Shown: positions 24,213 to 35,566 of the stretch, in pieces | Position numbering within the stretch: the first letter of the stretch is position 1 | Layout: each line of letters opens with the position of its first letter | Assembly: GCA_030652475.1 (NCBI GenBank) | Contig: JAUSAO010000135.1 | Location: forward strand, 1 to 58,279 | Source of the DNA: Gallionella sp. | GTDB lineage: Bacteria > Pseudomonadota > Gammaproteobacteria > Burkholderiales > Gallionellaceae | Direction: 5' to 3' | DNA length: 58,279 nucleotides | The notes under the pieces: generated by a model | What the model saw: the letters and a program-made list of their open reading frames with translations, nothing else | Told to the model about the DNA's origin: nothing | Database searches by the model: none | Program-made: the position numbers and the translations under genes

Positions 24213-27200
24213 ATGTTGAATTCACTTCCCGTACGCCTGCTTTGGCACAGTTTAAACTGGTTGACGCGTATAACGATCATTGTCTCGGCGGTGACGGCTG
24301 TGCTGTGCGCAGTCATTATCATCGCGTTGCGCTACTGGCTGCTGCCGGATATCGAGCAATTCCACGGCAAAATTACGGGTTCATTGGCGAGCGCCATGGG
24401 CAATCCGGTGAGCATAGGCAAGATCGAAGGGGATTGGCTGGGTCTGCATCCACACCTGAGATTAAGCGATGTGCGCATTCTGGACAAACAGCAGCAATCC
24501 GCGCTGGTCTTGCCACGCATAGATGCCACGGTGTCGTGGCTGTCGCTGCTTGCCGCAGAATTGCGGTTGTCCAGTCTGGAAATTGACCGGCCCGAATTAC
24601 TGATTCGCCGCGACCAGCAGGGAGAAATGTATGTCGGCAGCGTGGCGCTGGCTACCCAAGGGCCGGGCAATGACTTGTCCAACTGGCTGCTGCACCAGTC
24701 ACGCATAGTGGTGCGCAATGCGACCCTGGTCTGGGTGGACGAGCAGCGCGGCGCCCCACCGCTGGTGCTGAGTCAGGTTAATCTGCACATCAAAAATCTG
24801 TTCAGACGTCACCAGTTTTCCTTGCTTGCCGTTCCTCCGGCCGACTTGGCCACTCCGCTGGATATACGCGGCGATTTTCACGGCAAGAGTTTTGATGATT
24901 TGAAAAAATGGGATGGACAACTGTATGCCCGGCTCGATCACACCGACCTGTTGGCATGGCGCCCCTGGTTGAAATTGCCGACCCAGTTGAGTCGGGGCAG
25001 GGGCGCGGTGCGTGGCTGGTTGAAGGTGACAGGCGGAGAAATTGTACAGTTAACGGCTGATTTGGCCTTGCGTGATATGGCGACCCGACTGGCAGAAGAT
25101 GTGCCGGAGATGGATGTGCATTATTTGCACGGGCGTGTTGCCTGGCAAGCCGTGATGAATGGCTGGGAAGTGGACACCAGGAATCTGTCCATGCAATTGA
25201 AGAATGGCGTCAAGTTGCAACCTACGGATTTTTATTTCCGTACTGTTCCGGCCGGCAAGTCACACCCTCCCAGCGGCGAACTGCGCGCCAACATCTTGCA
25301 GCTGGAAAGTCTGGTCAGCCTGGCCAATTTTTTCCCCCTGGAAACGGAGTTGAGGAAGCAGTTGAATACCTATGCTCCTCGTGGGCAGGTGTCCAATCTT
25401 GAAATGCAATGGCAAGGCGTGCCCGAAAACCTGTTGGGCTACAAAATCAAAGGACAGTTCGATAATCTTGCCTTGCAGCAAGTAGGTGACATGCCCGGGT
25501 TCTCAGGCCTGTCGGTGGTCGTGGAGGGTAGCGAGAAGAGCGGCAAGCTGAATATCAATACGCATGACCTCGCCCTGAACGCGCCCGGCATGCTGCGCGA
25601 ACCCTTGCTGTTCAATACCCTGACCGGGCAGGTAAGCTGGCAGCGCAAGCAGGGCGAGTTGTCTGTCAGGGCGGATAACGTGGCCATTGCCAATGAGGAC
25701 CTGGCGGGTAATCTGTACGGCAGTTTCAATTCCAAGGCGGGCACGCTGGGCATACTGGATTTGACTGTCAATCTGACGCGCGGCGATATCCGGCGTGCCG
25801 CCCGTTATACCCCGCTGGTTGCACTGGACAAGGAGGACAATGACTGGCTCAACGATGCCTTGCTGTCTGGGCATACTGAAGATCTTTATCTGCGCATCAA
25901 GGGTAATCTGAGCGACTTTCCGCTGGATGGCAGCAAGGACGCGTTATTTGAGATGGGCGCGCATGCGCAGGATGTCTCCGTGGAATTCGCTAAAGATTGG
26001 CCGCGCATCGAAAATATCAGCGGAGATTTTTTGATTCGTGGCAATAAGCTGGAAGTCAAGTCACCCAGCGCGACCATACTGGATGCGCGCATTCATAAAC
26101 TGACCATCACCCTGCCGGATATGATGAGTGCCGATATGCCGCTGGAAATCAGAGGTGAAGCGGAGGCGGCCAACAATACTTTTTTACAATTTATTCAGAA
26201 AAGTCCAGTACGCGGTTATATAAACGGTTTTACCGATGGTATGAGTGCCGGCGGTGACGGGCATCTGGACCTGTATGCATATATCCCCTTGCTGAGTGAC
26301 AAGCCGGTGAAGGTGTCGGGCGCTTTGCGTGTGCAGGCCAGCGATATGGATTTGGGAGAGGGGGTACCCTTGTTGCGCAATACGCGTGGTGAATTATCAT
26401 TCACCGAATCAGGCATGAAAACCACAGGCGTTACAGCAGAAATTCTTGGCGGAACGGCGTACCTGAGCGCGCAGAGCGCCGAAGGGGGTGTGGTGCGTGC
26501 CAGCTTGCACGGGCGTACCAATCTTGAGGCTTTGCGCAAGACAGAAACACATCCGTTGCTTGAATTTCTGCGCGGCGGGGCGGCATGGGACGCCAATATC
26601 AGCGTGGTGAATAAAACCGCGCAGGTGGTGCTCAATTCCAGCTTGCAAGGCATCAGTTCGACACTGCCCGCGCCTTTTGGTAAACGTGCTAATGAAATCT
26701 GGCCGTTGCGCGTGGAAAAGAAAAGTCTGAACGATCAACAGGACATGATTACCGCGCAACTCGACAAGCTGGTGAGCGCGCGTTTGCTGCGCAACGAAGA
26801 AAATGGTGTGAGCGTAATTAAACGCGGCGTGATCAGTTTCGGCGGGCAGGACACGACAGTCATGCCAGGCAGGGACGGTATCTGGCTGACGGGAAATCTG
26901 CCTGTTTTTTCGCTGCAAGGCTGGGATGGCGTGTTTAGCGGTTCAGGGCAGACGGCTCTGCCGATAGCCGGTGCAAACCTGCATATCGACAAACTGAGCG
27001 GTTATGGGCTGAACTTGAAGGATCTGCAAATTAACGCCGTAAAACGTGGCGATGGCCTGGCCGCACAACTCTCCAGCACGCTGCTGAACGGCGAGGTGGT
27101 GTGGCAACCTAAGGGCTATGCCGGAGGGGGTAAAGTTACTGCCAATTTGCGCAATCTGCACTGGCCTGAGGAAGATCAAACCAAAGCGTCTTCGCCAACG

Positions 27201-28085
27201 AGCAAGCCACGGTCAGGCGAGCCCGTTGCTGCGCCGCATCCGCGCGAACTGCCTGCGATGGAGATTGCCATCGAGGATTTGCTGTTCAAGGGTAAGCAAA
27301 TCGGCCGGTTTGAATTGGTGGGCTATCCGGATGGGCAAGACTGGCGTTTGCGTCGCCTGCGCATCACGAATCCCGATGGCAGCGTGACGGGGGACGGCGT
27401 CTGGCATGGCGCGGATACCAGCATGCAGACTCAGGTTAATCTGCTGCTGGAAATCAGTAATGCCGGAAAAATTCTGGCGCGTTCCGGCTACCCGAATACT
27501 GTCAAGAATGGCAGCGGAAAACTGCTTGCTGCACTGACTTGGGCCGGACAACCGGACGAATTCAACTATGCTTCGCTCGATGGCACGCTCAAGCTGGATA
27601 CCGGCAAGGGACAATTCCTCAAGATGGATCCCGGTATCGGTAAATTGCTCGGTATTCTGAGTCTGCAAGCCTTGCCTAAACGCATTACGCTGGATTTTAC
27701 TGATGTATTCAGCGCGGGTTTCGAATTCGATAATATCAACGGCAATGCCACGATCAGACGCGGGGTGATGCAGACCCAGGATTTGCATTTGGACGGCTCT
27801 TCAGCCAAAGTGACCATGAAGGGAATGGTCAATTTGAACGATGAAACGCAGAATCTGCGCGTGGTGATTTTACCGACCCTGGGTTCCAGTGTCTCCATGT
27901 TGAGCGCGTTCGCAGCGGGGCCCGTGGTCGGTTTGGGTACGCTCATTGTCAGCAAGGTATTGGGTAATCCGCTCGATAAGTTGATGTCATTTGAATACAA
28001 TGTCAGCGGAACATGGAGCGATCCTAACGTCATCAAGGTGGGCGAAAAGCCCGTCAAGCTCAGAGATGTCACGGAACAGCCCTAA
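24213..28085 (+). CDS. YhdP-like AsmA-family envelope protein
   Basis: A 1290-residue protein of the YhdP/TIGR02099 family. The start was placed at ATG 24213 (MLNSLPVRLLW) because the longer frame from 24123 consists of translated heptamer repeats. One N-terminal membrane anchor (about residues 18-40) is followed by a very long periplasmic beta-rich domain and the conserved C-terminus (LSMLSAFAAGPVVGLGTLI, then WSDPNVIKV). YhdP and its AsmA-like relatives form bridges that carry phospholipid to the outer membrane. Its place beside glnE and before nit and tldD is a familiar order in betaproteobacteria. Confidence 0.93.
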   Translation: MLNSLPVRLLWHSLNWLTRITIIVSAVTAVLCAVIIIALRYWLLPDIEQFHGKITGSLASAMGNPVSIGKIEGDWLGLHPHLRLSDVRILDKQQQSALVLPRIDATVSWLSLLAAELRLSSLEIDRPELLIRRDQQGEMYVGSVALATQGPGNDLSNWLLHQSRIVVRNATLVWVDEQRGAPPLVLSQVNLHIKNLFRRHQFSLLAVPPADLATPLDIRGDFHGKSFDDLKKWDGQLYARLDHTDLLAWRPWLKLPTQLSRGRGAVRGWLKVTGGEIVQLTADLALRDMATRLAEDVPEMDVHYLHGRVAWQAVMNGWEVDTRNLSMQLKNGVKLQPTDFYFRTVPAGKSHPPSGELRANILQLESLVSLANFFPLETELRKQLNTYAPRGQVSNLEMQWQGVPENLLGYKIKGQFDNLALQQVGDMPGFSGLSVVVEGSEKSGKLNINTHDLALNAPGMLREPLLFNTLTGQVSWQRKQGELSVRADNVAIANEDLAGNLYGSFNSKAGTLGILDLTVNLTRGDIRRAARYTPLVALDKEDNDWLNDALLSGHTEDLYLRIKGNLSDFPLDGSKDALFEMGAHAQDVSVEFAKDWPRIENISGDFLIRGNKLEVKSPSATILDARIHKLTITLPDMMSADMPLEIRGEAEAANNTFLQFIQKSPVRGYINGFTDGMSAGGDGHLDLYAYIPLLSDKPVKVSGALRVQASDMDLGEGVPLLRNTRGELSFTESGMKTTGVTAEILGGTAYLSAQSAEGGVVRASLHGRTNLEALRKTETHPLLEFLRGGAAWDANISVVNKTAQVVLNSSLQGISSTLPAPFGKRANEIWPLRVEKKSLNDQQDMITAQLDKLVSARLLRNEENGVSVIKRGVISFGGQDTTVMPGRDGIWLTGNLPVFSLQGWDGVFSGSGQTALPIAGANLHIDKLSGYGLNLKDLQINAVKRGDGLAAQLSSTLLNGEVVWQPKGYAGGGKVTANLRNLHWPEEDQTKASSPTSKPRSGEPVAAPHPRELPAMEIAIEDLLFKGKQIGRFELVGYPDGQDWRLRRLRITNPDGSVTGDGVWHGADTSMQTQVNLLLEISNAGKILARSGYPNTVKNGSGKLLAALTWAGQPDEFNYASLDGTLKLDTGKGQFLKMDPGIGKLLGILSLQALPKRITLDFTDVFSAGFEFDNINGNATIRRGVMQTQDLHLDGSSAKVTMKGMVNLNDETQNLRVVILPTLGSSVSMLSAFAAGPVVGLGTLIVSKVLGNPLDKLMSFEYNVSGTWSDPNVIKVGEKPVKLRDVTEQP

Positions 28086-28114
28086 TTAACAGCATAATTA
28101 TTCAGAAAAATACT

Positions 28115-28966
28115 ATGTCGGATGGGAGTACTATGCCAGCGGTCAGCAACACTCAAATCAGCACATTCAAGGTGGCCGCCATTCAAATGGCTTCAGGCCC
28201 GAATGTGGCGGGCAACCTGAGCGAGGCACGTCGCCTGATTGCCAATGCCGCCGGGCAGGGCGCGCGTCTGGTGGTGTTGCCGGAATTTTTTGCGATTATG
28301 GGCATGACCGAACAGGATAAAATCGCGGTGCGCGAACAGCCGGGTTCCGGCCCGATTCAAACCTTTCTCAGCGAAACTGCACGCCAGTTCAAGGTGTGGC
28401 TGGTCGGAGGATCGATTCCGCTGGCGGCCAGCACACCGGACAAGGTACTCAACAGTTGTCTGGTGTTCGACGAGCAGGGCGCGCAAGTGGCGCGTTACGA
28501 CAAGATACATTTATTCAATTTGTCGCTGGGCAATGAAAGCTATGATGAAGCCATGACCATAGAGCCGGGTAATCAGGTGGTCGTCGTGGATAGTCCGTTT
28601 GGCCGCATCGGTCTGGCCGTGTGTTACGACCTGCGCTTCCCGGAGCTGTTTCGCGCCATGAAAAACGTGGATATTATTGTACTGCCTGCGGCCTTTACTG
28701 AAACCACGGGCAAAATGCACTGGGAAATTCTGGTGCGGGCACGCGCGATTGAAAATCTGGCCTATGTTATCGCCTCTGCCCAGGGCGGATATCACGTCAA
28801 TGGCCGCGAGACGCACGGCAACAGCATGATCATCGGCCCTTGGGGACGCATACTGGACAGACTGCCACGCGGCTCAGGCGTGGTGATGGCTGAGATAAAT
28901 CCGTCCTATCAGGCAAGCCTGCGCGCAGGCCTGCCCGCGCTGGAACATCGTAAAATCAGTTGCTAG
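28115..28966 (+). CDS. Nitrilase-superfamily amidase (Nit1/deaminated glutathione amidase type)
   Basis: A 283-residue C-N hydrolase. Catalytic triad Glu57 (VVLPEFFA), Lys130 (RYDKIHLF) and Cys170 (LAVCYDLRFPE) is complete. The GRETHGNSMIIGPWG and FNLSLGNESYDEA motifs fit the Nit branch, whose known members repair deaminated glutathione. The last codons and stop (KISC-TAG) coincide with the start of a heptamer repeat tract, suggesting the 3' end was reshaped by the repeat. Alternative: another omega-amidase-like activity. Confidence 0.93.
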   Translation: MSDGSTMPAVSNTQISTFKVAAIQMASGPNVAGNLSEARRLIANAAGQGARLVVLPEFFAIMGMTEQDKIAVREQPGSGPIQTFLSETARQFKVWLVGGSIPLAASTPDKVLNSCLVFDEQGAQVARYDKIHLFNLSLGNESYDEAMTIEPGNQVVVVDSPFGRIGLAVCYDLRFPELFRAMKNVDIIVLPAAFTETTGKMHWEILVRARAIENLAYVIASAQGGYHVNGRETHGNSMIIGPWGRILDRLPRGSGVVMAEINPSYQASLRAGLPALEHRKISC

Positions 28967-29006
28967 AAGTCAGTTGCTAGACGCTAGTAGTTAGTTGCCA
29001 GTTGGT
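28958..29006. repeat. Heptamer repeat tract B, AGT-type half
   Basis: Seven heptamers in register: AGTTGCT, AGAAGTC, AGTTGCT, AGACGCT, AGTAGTT, AGTTGCC, AGTTGGT. They are the inverse orientation of the ACT-type units seen at 29090-29161. The first heptamer lies inside the nit coding sequence and the second begins at the last base of the stop codon. Confidence 0.75.
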
Positions 29007-29089
29007 CTTGTCGCTGCGCGATTTTCATTCAAGAACACGAGTGCTTCACAACATGTTTTGCGGGAATTCCCTTGCGGAAGCAATTAATG

Positions 29090-29161
29090 ACTGGTGACTA
29101 GCGGCTAATTATCTGTTTTTGCTTTAACTATAAACTTACGTCTAACGACTCATAACTGAAT
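29090..29161. repeat. Heptamer repeat tract B, ACT-type half
   Basis: Two blocks in 7-nt register: ACTGGTG, ACTAGCG, GCTAATT (29090-29110) and ACTATAA, ACTTACG, TCTAACG, ACTCATA, ACTGAAT (29127-29161). They end 6 nt before the tldD start codon. With the AGT-type half upstream they form a loose inverted pair around about 85 nt of other sequence. Confidence 0.7.
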
Positions 29162-29167
29162 TCAAAC

Positions 29168-30622
29168 ATGACCCCAATCACCTCTTCTGACTCGCTATTT
29201 ACCACGGCACAAAAAATCCTGCTGGGGCCCAATCTGATCGAAACGCGCCAGATCGAGCAGGTGTTCAACAGCATGCTGGCACATCGCCTCGATTATGCCG
29301 ATTTGTATTTTCAGTACAGTCGTGCCGAGAGTTGGTCGCTGGAAGAAGGTATCGTCAAATCCGGCAGCTTCAGTATCGATCAGGGGGTCGGCGTGCGCGC
29401 GGTCAGTGGCGAGAAGACCGCGTTTGCCTATTCCGACGATATCAGTCTGAACGCACTGCAAAGCGCGGCCAGCGCCACCCGTGCCATTGCCAGTGCCGGG
29501 GGCACGCAGACCGTACCGATGCTGCATCACGGTTCGCGGCGCGATATTTATCTGCCGGATGATCCGATTGCCAGCCTGAAGGATGCCGACAAGGTCGCCA
29601 TGCTGGAACGCATCGAAGGTTATGCGCGCGCGCTGGATCCGCGTGTGGTGCAGGTCATGGCGGGACTCGCCGGCGAATACGAAGTGGTGATGGTGGCACG
29701 CAATGACGGCCTGATGAACGCCGATATCCGTCCGCTGGTGCGGCTGTCGCTCACGGTCATCATCGAAAGCAACGGGAAACGCGAGCAGGGTTCTGCGGGC
29801 GGGGGTGGGCGTTTCGATTACGCTTACTTCGACGATGCGATGCTGCGTCGCTATGCGGCACAAGCGGTGCATCAGGCGGTGGTCAATCTGGATGCGAAAC
29901 CTGCACCGGCGGGCAACATGACTGTCGTGCTGGGCAACGGCTGGCCGGGCATTTTGTTGCATGAAGCCATCGGACACGGACTGGAAGGCGATTTCAACCG
30001 CAAGGGCAGTTCGGCATTCTCCGGTCGCATCGGCGAACGTGTCGCTTCTGAGGGCGTGACGGTGGTGGATGACGGCACGCTGGCTGACCGGCGCGGTTCG
30101 TTGCAGATGGACGATGAGGGTAACCACACGCAGTGCACTACGCTGATCGAAAACGGCATTCTCAAGGGTTATTTGCAGGACACGCTCAATGCCAGACTGA
30201 TGGGGATGCCGGTGACCGGCAATGCCAGGCGCGAGTCTTACGCACACATCCCGCTGCCGCGTATGACCAACACCTATATGCTGGGTGGTGACAAGGATCC
30301 TGCGGAGATCATCGCTTCGGTAAAGCATGGTTTATACGCGGTGAATTTCGCCGGCGGTCAGGTGGATATCACCAGCGGCAAATTCGTGTTCTCCACCGCT
30401 GAGGCCTACATGATAGAAGACGGCAAAATCACCTACCCGGTGAAGGGTGCGACGCTGATCGGCAACGGCCCGGATGTGCTGACGCGCATCTCTATGATAG
30501 GCAACGACATGGCGCTCGATTCAGGCGTCGGCACCTGTGGCAAGGAAGGCCAGAGCGTGCCGGTAGGCGTCGGCCAGCCTACGGTCAGAATAGACGGCCT
30601 GACGGTGGGCGGAACAGCTTAA
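29168..30622 (+). CDS. tldD: TldD metalloprotease subunit
   Basis: A 484-residue TldD, the zinc-bearing subunit of the TldD/TldE protease that degrades unfolded peptides and matures some modified peptides such as microcin B17. The zinc site [11 protein letters not shown] near residue 264 is intact, and the C-terminal [17 protein letters not shown] and [12 protein letters not shown] are typical. No tldE lies in the window; in betaproteobacteria it is often elsewhere. A long minus-strand open frame covers this gene but is a codon-bias shadow. Confidence 0.97.
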   Translation: MTPITSSDSLFTTAQKILLGPNLIETRQIEQVFNSMLAHRLDYADLYFQYSRAESWSLEEGIVKSGSFSIDQGVGVRAVSGEKTAFAYSDDISLNALQSAASATRAIASAGGTQTVPMLHHGSRRDIYLPDDPIASLKDADKVAMLERIEGYARALDPRVVQVMAGLAGEYEVVMVARNDGLMNADIRPLVRLSLTVIIESNGKREQGSAGGGGRFDYAYFDDAMLRRYAAQAVHQAVVNLDAKPAPAGNMTVVLGNGWPGILLHEAIGHGLEGDFNRKGSSAFSGRIGERVASEGVTVVDDGTLADRRGSLQMDDEGNHTQCTTLIENGILKGYLQDTLNARLMGMPVTGNARRESYAHIPLPRMTNTYMLGGDKDPAEIIASVKHGLYAVNFAGGQVDITSGKFVFSTAEAYMIEDGKITYPVKGATLIGNGPDVLTRISMIGNDMALDSGVGTCGKEGQSVPVGVGQPTVRIDGLTVGGTA

Positions 30623-30667
30623 CCAAGCATTTGTTTTTATAAATTCATTATTTCGGAGTAGATTTCC

Positions 30668-31987
30668 ATGATTGCACCCGTTCCCCTGAGAGACCTTCCC
30701 CAGACCCATATTTTCCGCAAAGGCGATGTCTTCGTGCTGTTCGGTGAATTGTTTGGACGCGGTTACGCCAACGGCCTGATCAACGAGGCGCGCAAGGCAG
30801 GCATGACCATCATCGGCATCACCGTGGGCCGACGCGACGATAATAATGCGCTACGCGCGCTGACCGACGAGGAGCTGGCGATAGCCGAAGAAAACCTCGG
30901 CGGGCGCATCATCAATGTACCGCTGATGGCCGGATTCGACCTGGATGCGCCTGTCGGCGAGCCTACCCCGACCGATTTGCTGGGCGGCATGACACTGAAA
31001 AGCTGGCAGGAAGACAAGCTGGACTGGGCGCACATCGAAAAATGCCGCGAGGTGGGCGTCGCGCGCTTCAGAAATTCAGTCGCAAGGGTAATGAGTGAAC
31101 TGGATGGTCTGATCCCGGATGGCGCCAACGCCTTCTTCGCCCACACCATGGCGGGCGGGATACCCAAGGTAAAAGTGTTTCTGGCTATCGCCAATCGCAT
31201 CTACAAGGGGCGTGGCGAGCGGTTTATGTCCTCGCGCGCACTGCTGGACAGCGATCTGGGCAAATTGATCCTGATGAATTTCGACGAAGTCACCGCCAAT
31301 ACCTTCCAGTATCTGATTGAAGGCAGCGCGGCGATTCGCGCAAGGCTGGAAAAATCCGGCGGCCAGGTACGCTACACCGCTTACGGTTACCACGGCACAG
31401 AAATTCTGATCGACGGCCGTTACCAGTGGCAAACCTATACCAACTATACGCAAGGAAAAGCCAAGATGCGCCTGGAACAGGTGGCCGAAGCCGCCTGGGC
31501 TCAGGGTATCAAGGCCATGGTTTACAACTGTCCGGAGATACGCACCAATTCGTCAGACATCTTTGTCGGCGTCGAGCTTTCGCTGTTTCCACTGCTCACG
31601 GCGCTCAGAAAGGAGCAGGGCGGCGACTGGGCCGAAGCGCAATGGCAAGCCTGTCGTCCCTTGTTGCAGGAAGGTGTCACGCTCGAAGCACTGTTGCAGA
31701 AGATAGAAACTTATAACACCAGCGAGGTGATGGCAGGCTTCCGCGATTTTTCCGCCTGGCCTATGGATAATTCGGAAGCACTGGCTGACCGGATGATAGG
31801 CACTTCGGAAGAAATTACCCAGATGCACCATGACCGCAAGGAACTGGTTGTCGGTCATCTGAGTACGCTGGTACTGGAAGGAACCGGGCCGCTGATGTTC
31901 CTGGAAACCTCCAGCCCGGCGGGACCCGTGCTCTGGCTGAACCATGACATCATTGCCAAGCAGCTCAATCTGATGCACGCGCAGTAA
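30668..31987 (+). CDS. Conserved 439-residue protein, function uncertain
   Basis: A well-formed gene with TCGGAG upstream and a strong terminator downstream. The N-terminus (HIFRKGDVFVLFGELFGRGYANGLINEARKAGMTIIGITVGRRD) reads like a Rossmann-type nucleotide-binding unit with a glycine-rich turn (FGRGYANG), followed by an alpha/beta body and the conserved-looking stretches FFAHTMAGGIPKVKV and YTAYGYHGTEILIDG. I tentatively associate it with proteins annotated as enoyl-ACP reductase FabMG family, which would mean reduction of enoyl-ACP in fatty acid synthesis, but this is from memory and weak. No membrane segments or signal peptide. Co-oriented with tldD. Confidence 0.7.
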   Translation: MIAPVPLRDLPQTHIFRKGDVFVLFGELFGRGYANGLINEARKAGMTIIGITVGRRDDNNALRALTDEELAIAEENLGGRIINVPLMAGFDLDAPVGEPTPTDLLGGMTLKSWQEDKLDWAHIEKCREVGVARFRNSVARVMSELDGLIPDGANAFFAHTMAGGIPKVKVFLAIANRIYKGRGERFMSSRALLDSDLGKLILMNFDEVTANTFQYLIEGSAAIRARLEKSGGQVRYTAYGYHGTEILIDGRYQWQTYTNYTQGKAKMRLEQVAEAAWAQGIKAMVYNCPEIRTNSSDIFVGVELSLFPLLTALRKEQGGDWAEAQWQACRPLLQEGVTLEALLQKIETYNTSEVMAGFRDFSAWPMDNSEALADRMIGTSEEITQMHHDRKELVVGHLSTLVLEGTGPLMFLETSSPAGPVLWLNHDIIAKQLNLMHAQ

Positions 31988-32009
31988 GCGGGTCAACTCA
32001 TCAGACAGA

Positions 32010-32048
32010 ACAGGCCATTCCCCGCGGGAATGGCCTGTGTGCATTTTT
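32010..32048 (+). terminator. Strong intrinsic terminator
   Basis: A perfect 13-bp stem, ACAGGCCATTCCC (32010-32022) with GGGAATGGCCTGT (32026-32038), loop CGC, followed by GTGCATTTTTA. It ends the tldD/439-aa transcript and may also serve the convergent hppA. Confidence 0.9.
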
Positions 32049-32099
32049 ACGGGTATTTTCCCCGACGGTAAATGCCGCTGTAACAGGGCCGCTGCTCGC

Positions 32100-34121
32100 T
32101 TAAAGCAGCGGAACGATCATCAGTGCAACAATATTGATGATTTTAATCAACGGGTTGATCGCTGGCCCCGCAGTGTCTTTGTAAGGATCGCCTACCGTGT
32201 CGCCGGTTACGGCGGCTTTGTGCGCTTCAGAGCCTTTGCCGCCGTAGTTGCCTTCCTCTATGTATTTCTTGGCGTTATCCCACGCGCCGCCGCCTGTCGT
32301 CATGGAAATGGCCACGAAGATGCCGGTGATGATGGTGCCGACCAGCACACCGCCCAGCGCCTGTGCACCCAGCGTCAGGCCGACGATCACCGGAATGGCA
32401 ACGGGTAACAGGGAGGGGACGATCATTTCCTTGATGGCGGCTTTAGTCAGCATGTCCACACAAGTGCCGTATTCCGGTTTGCCGGTGCCTTCCATGATGC
32501 CGGGAATTTCCTTGAACTGACGGCGCACTTCCACGACGACGGAACCTGCCGCGCGTCCGACCGCTTCCATGCCCATCGCGGCGAACAGATAGGGAACCAT
32601 GCCACCAATGAACAGGCCGACGATCACCATGTGATTGGACAAATCGAACAGTACAGGCGCATTCAGGTGCGCTTCCAGCGCGTGGGTGTAGTCGGCGAAC
32701 AACACCAGCGCGGCCAGGCCCGCTGAGCCGATGGCATAGCCCTTGGTGACGGCCTTGGTGGTATTGCCCACGGCATCCAGCGCATCGGTGATGACACGCA
32801 CGTCATCCGGTAATTTGGACATCTCGGCGATGCCGCCCGCGTTGTCGGTAATCGGACCGTAGGCGTCCAGTGCCACGATGATGCCGGTCATCGACAGCAT
32901 CGCGGTGGCGGCGATGGCGATGCCATACAGGCCGGCCATGGAATACGCACCCATGATGGCTAGACAGACTGCGAGCACCGGGGCGGCGGTGGAACGCATC
33001 GATACGCCCAGTCCGGCAATGATGTTGGTGCCGTGTCCGGTGGTGGATGCCTGGGCGATGTGGCGCACCGGCGCATATTCAGTGGCGGTGTAGTATTCGG
33101 TGATCCACACCAGTGCGGCGGTTAGCAACAGGCCGATGACCGTGGAGCCGTACAGCGCGGCAACAGAATATACGCCGTTATCGCCCATGATCCAGGAAGT
33201 GAGCGGGTAAAAGGCGATCAGTGCCAGCACGGCGGAAACCGTCAGGCCGCGATACAGTGCGTTCATGATCTTGCCGCCTGCCCTGGCCTTGACGAAGTAG
33301 GTGCCGATAATGGACGCGATGATGGAGAAGCCGCCCAGTACCAGCGGATAAATCACGGCGTTTTCACCGGCATTGGCCATCAGCAAACCGCCCAGCATCA
33401 TGGTGGCAATGATGGTGACGGCATAGGTCTCAAACAAGTCCGCCGCCATGCCGGCACAGTCGCCGACATTATCCCCGACGTTGTCGGCAATCACCGCAGG
33501 ATTGCGTGGATCATCTTCAGGTATGCCCGCTTCGACTTTGCCGACCAGATCCGCGCCGACATCCGCGCCCTTGGTAAAAATACCGCCGCCCAACCGGGCG
33601 AAGATGGAAATCAGCGACCCACCAAAGCCCAAGCCTACCAGCGCGTGGGTCGCTTCAGACTGGGTTGAGCCGGAATTGATCAGGAAGGCGTAATAGCCCG
33701 CCACACCCAGCAGTCCCAGGCCCACGACCAGCATGCCGGTGATGGCCCCCCCCTTGAAGGAGACATCCAGTGCTGCATTCAAACTTTCCTTGGCGGCTTC
33801 GGCGGTGCGGATATTGGCGCGTACCGACACATTCATGCCGATGAACCCTGCCGCGCCGGAGAGCAGTGCCCCTATCGCGAATCCGACGGCAGTCTGCCAG
33901 CCCAGGGCTGCGAAGATGATGACAAACAGGATGACGCCTACGACGGAAATGGTGAGGTATTGTCGGCTCAGGTAGGCGGAAGCGCCTTCCTGTATGGCAG
34001 CGGCGATGCTGCGCATTTGCTCGCTGCCGGTCGGTTTGGCCAATATCCATTTAATTGAGAATACGCCATACAAGATTGCAACTACGGCGCACAACAGTGC
34101 AAAGACTAGACCATCTGACAT
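32100..34121 (-). CDS. hppA: Membrane-bound proton pyrophosphatase (K+-independent type)
   Basis: A 673-residue H+-translocating pyrophosphatase with about 16 membrane helices. It couples pyrophosphate hydrolysis to proton export, useful for energy-limited cells. The start was set at ATG 34121 ([10 protein letters not shown]) with GGGAGAG upstream. The signature [20 protein letters not shown], the [20 protein letters not shown] loop and the C-terminal [19 protein letters not shown] carry the Mg-PPi ligands. The motif [10 protein letters not shown] has lysine where K+-dependent enzymes have alanine, marking the K+-independent class. Confidence 0.96.
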   Translation of the reverse strand: MSDGLVFALLCAVVAILYGVFSIKWILAKPTGSEQMRSIAAAIQEGASAYLSRQYLTISVVGVILFVIIFAALGWQTAVGFAIGALLSGAAGFIGMNVSVRANIRTAEAAKESLNAALDVSFKGGAITGMLVVGLGLLGVAGYYAFLINSGSTQSEATHALVGLGFGGSLISIFARLGGGIFTKGADVGADLVGKVEAGIPEDDPRNPAVIADNVGDNVGDCAGMAADLFETYAVTIIATMMLGGLLMANAGENAVIYPLVLGGFSIIASIIGTYFVKARAGGKIMNALYRGLTVSAVLALIAFYPLTSWIMGDNGVYSVAALYGSTVIGLLLTAALVWITEYYTATEYAPVRHIAQASTTGHGTNIIAGLGVSMRSTAAPVLAVCLAIMGAYSMAGLYGIAIAATAMLSMTGIIVALDAYGPITDNAGGIAEMSKLPDDVRVITDALDAVGNTTKAVTKGYAIGSAGLAALVLFADYTHALEAHLNAPVLFDLSNHMVIVGLFIGGMVPYLFAAMGMEAVGRAAGSVVVEVRRQFKEIPGIMEGTGKPEYGTCVDMLTKAAIKEMIVPSLLPVAIPVIVGLTLGAQALGGVLVGTIITGIFVAISMTTGGGAWDNAKKYIEEGNYGGKGSEAHKAAVTGDTVGDPYKDTAGPAINPLIKIINIVALMIVPLL

Positions 34122-34429
34122 GATTTTCTCTCCCTGAGTTGAACTGCTAATAACAGCTTCTGCCCGGCCAGTATTTTCTGACTGAGGTGATAATAGCAGC
34201 ATCCGGGTCTGAATTACGCATGACGATAACGCGATGAAGTAAAACTCACTTTTGATTCACATCAGTCATGCCGCCCTAACATCTGATCCCCGTTGTTCCG
34301 GAGAAATTGTCAGCAGAAATAACAGGTCGGTTGAGTCGGCCGGGAACTGTTTATTTAAGCGGATCAGCTTTGTTCGTCGTGTAGCTCAGGTGGATTTTCT
34401 CAGGAGTGCAACGTGACCGTGAACAGTTG
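34122..34429. other. Intergenic region upstream of hppA
   Basis: About 308 nt without a supported gene. It should contain the hppA promoter and the end of the adk/glcG-like operon. No convincing terminator, known riboswitch or repeat was recognised; a few weak inverted matches (around 34146-34200) are not strong enough to call. Confidence 0.4.
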
Positions 34430-35499
<1,070 letters not shown>

Positions 35500-35503
35500 T
35501 TAG

Positions 35504-35566
35504 GTAAGTAGTGCGTGGTGAATGGAAAGTGGTCAGTGCGACTTACAATTTACGACGCACCACTAA
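35504..35566. repeat. Heptamer repeat tract C (inverted halves)
   Basis: Nine heptamers in strict register: GTAAGTA, GTGCGTG, GTGAATG, GAAAGTG, GTCAGTG, then CGACTTA, CAATTTA, CGACGCA, CCACTAA. The first five and last four are inverse in type, so the tract can form a hairpin (GCGTGGTG with CGCACCAC). It overlaps the last codons of kdsB: the C-terminus VVRRKL is read from the tract. Confidence 0.8.

Noticed and set aside
29195-30328. A 377-codon open frame on the minus strand across tldD
   Set aside because: Its translation has no recognisable domain, and the plus strand carries an intact TldD. Long antisense frames are expected from codon bias in GC-moderate genes.
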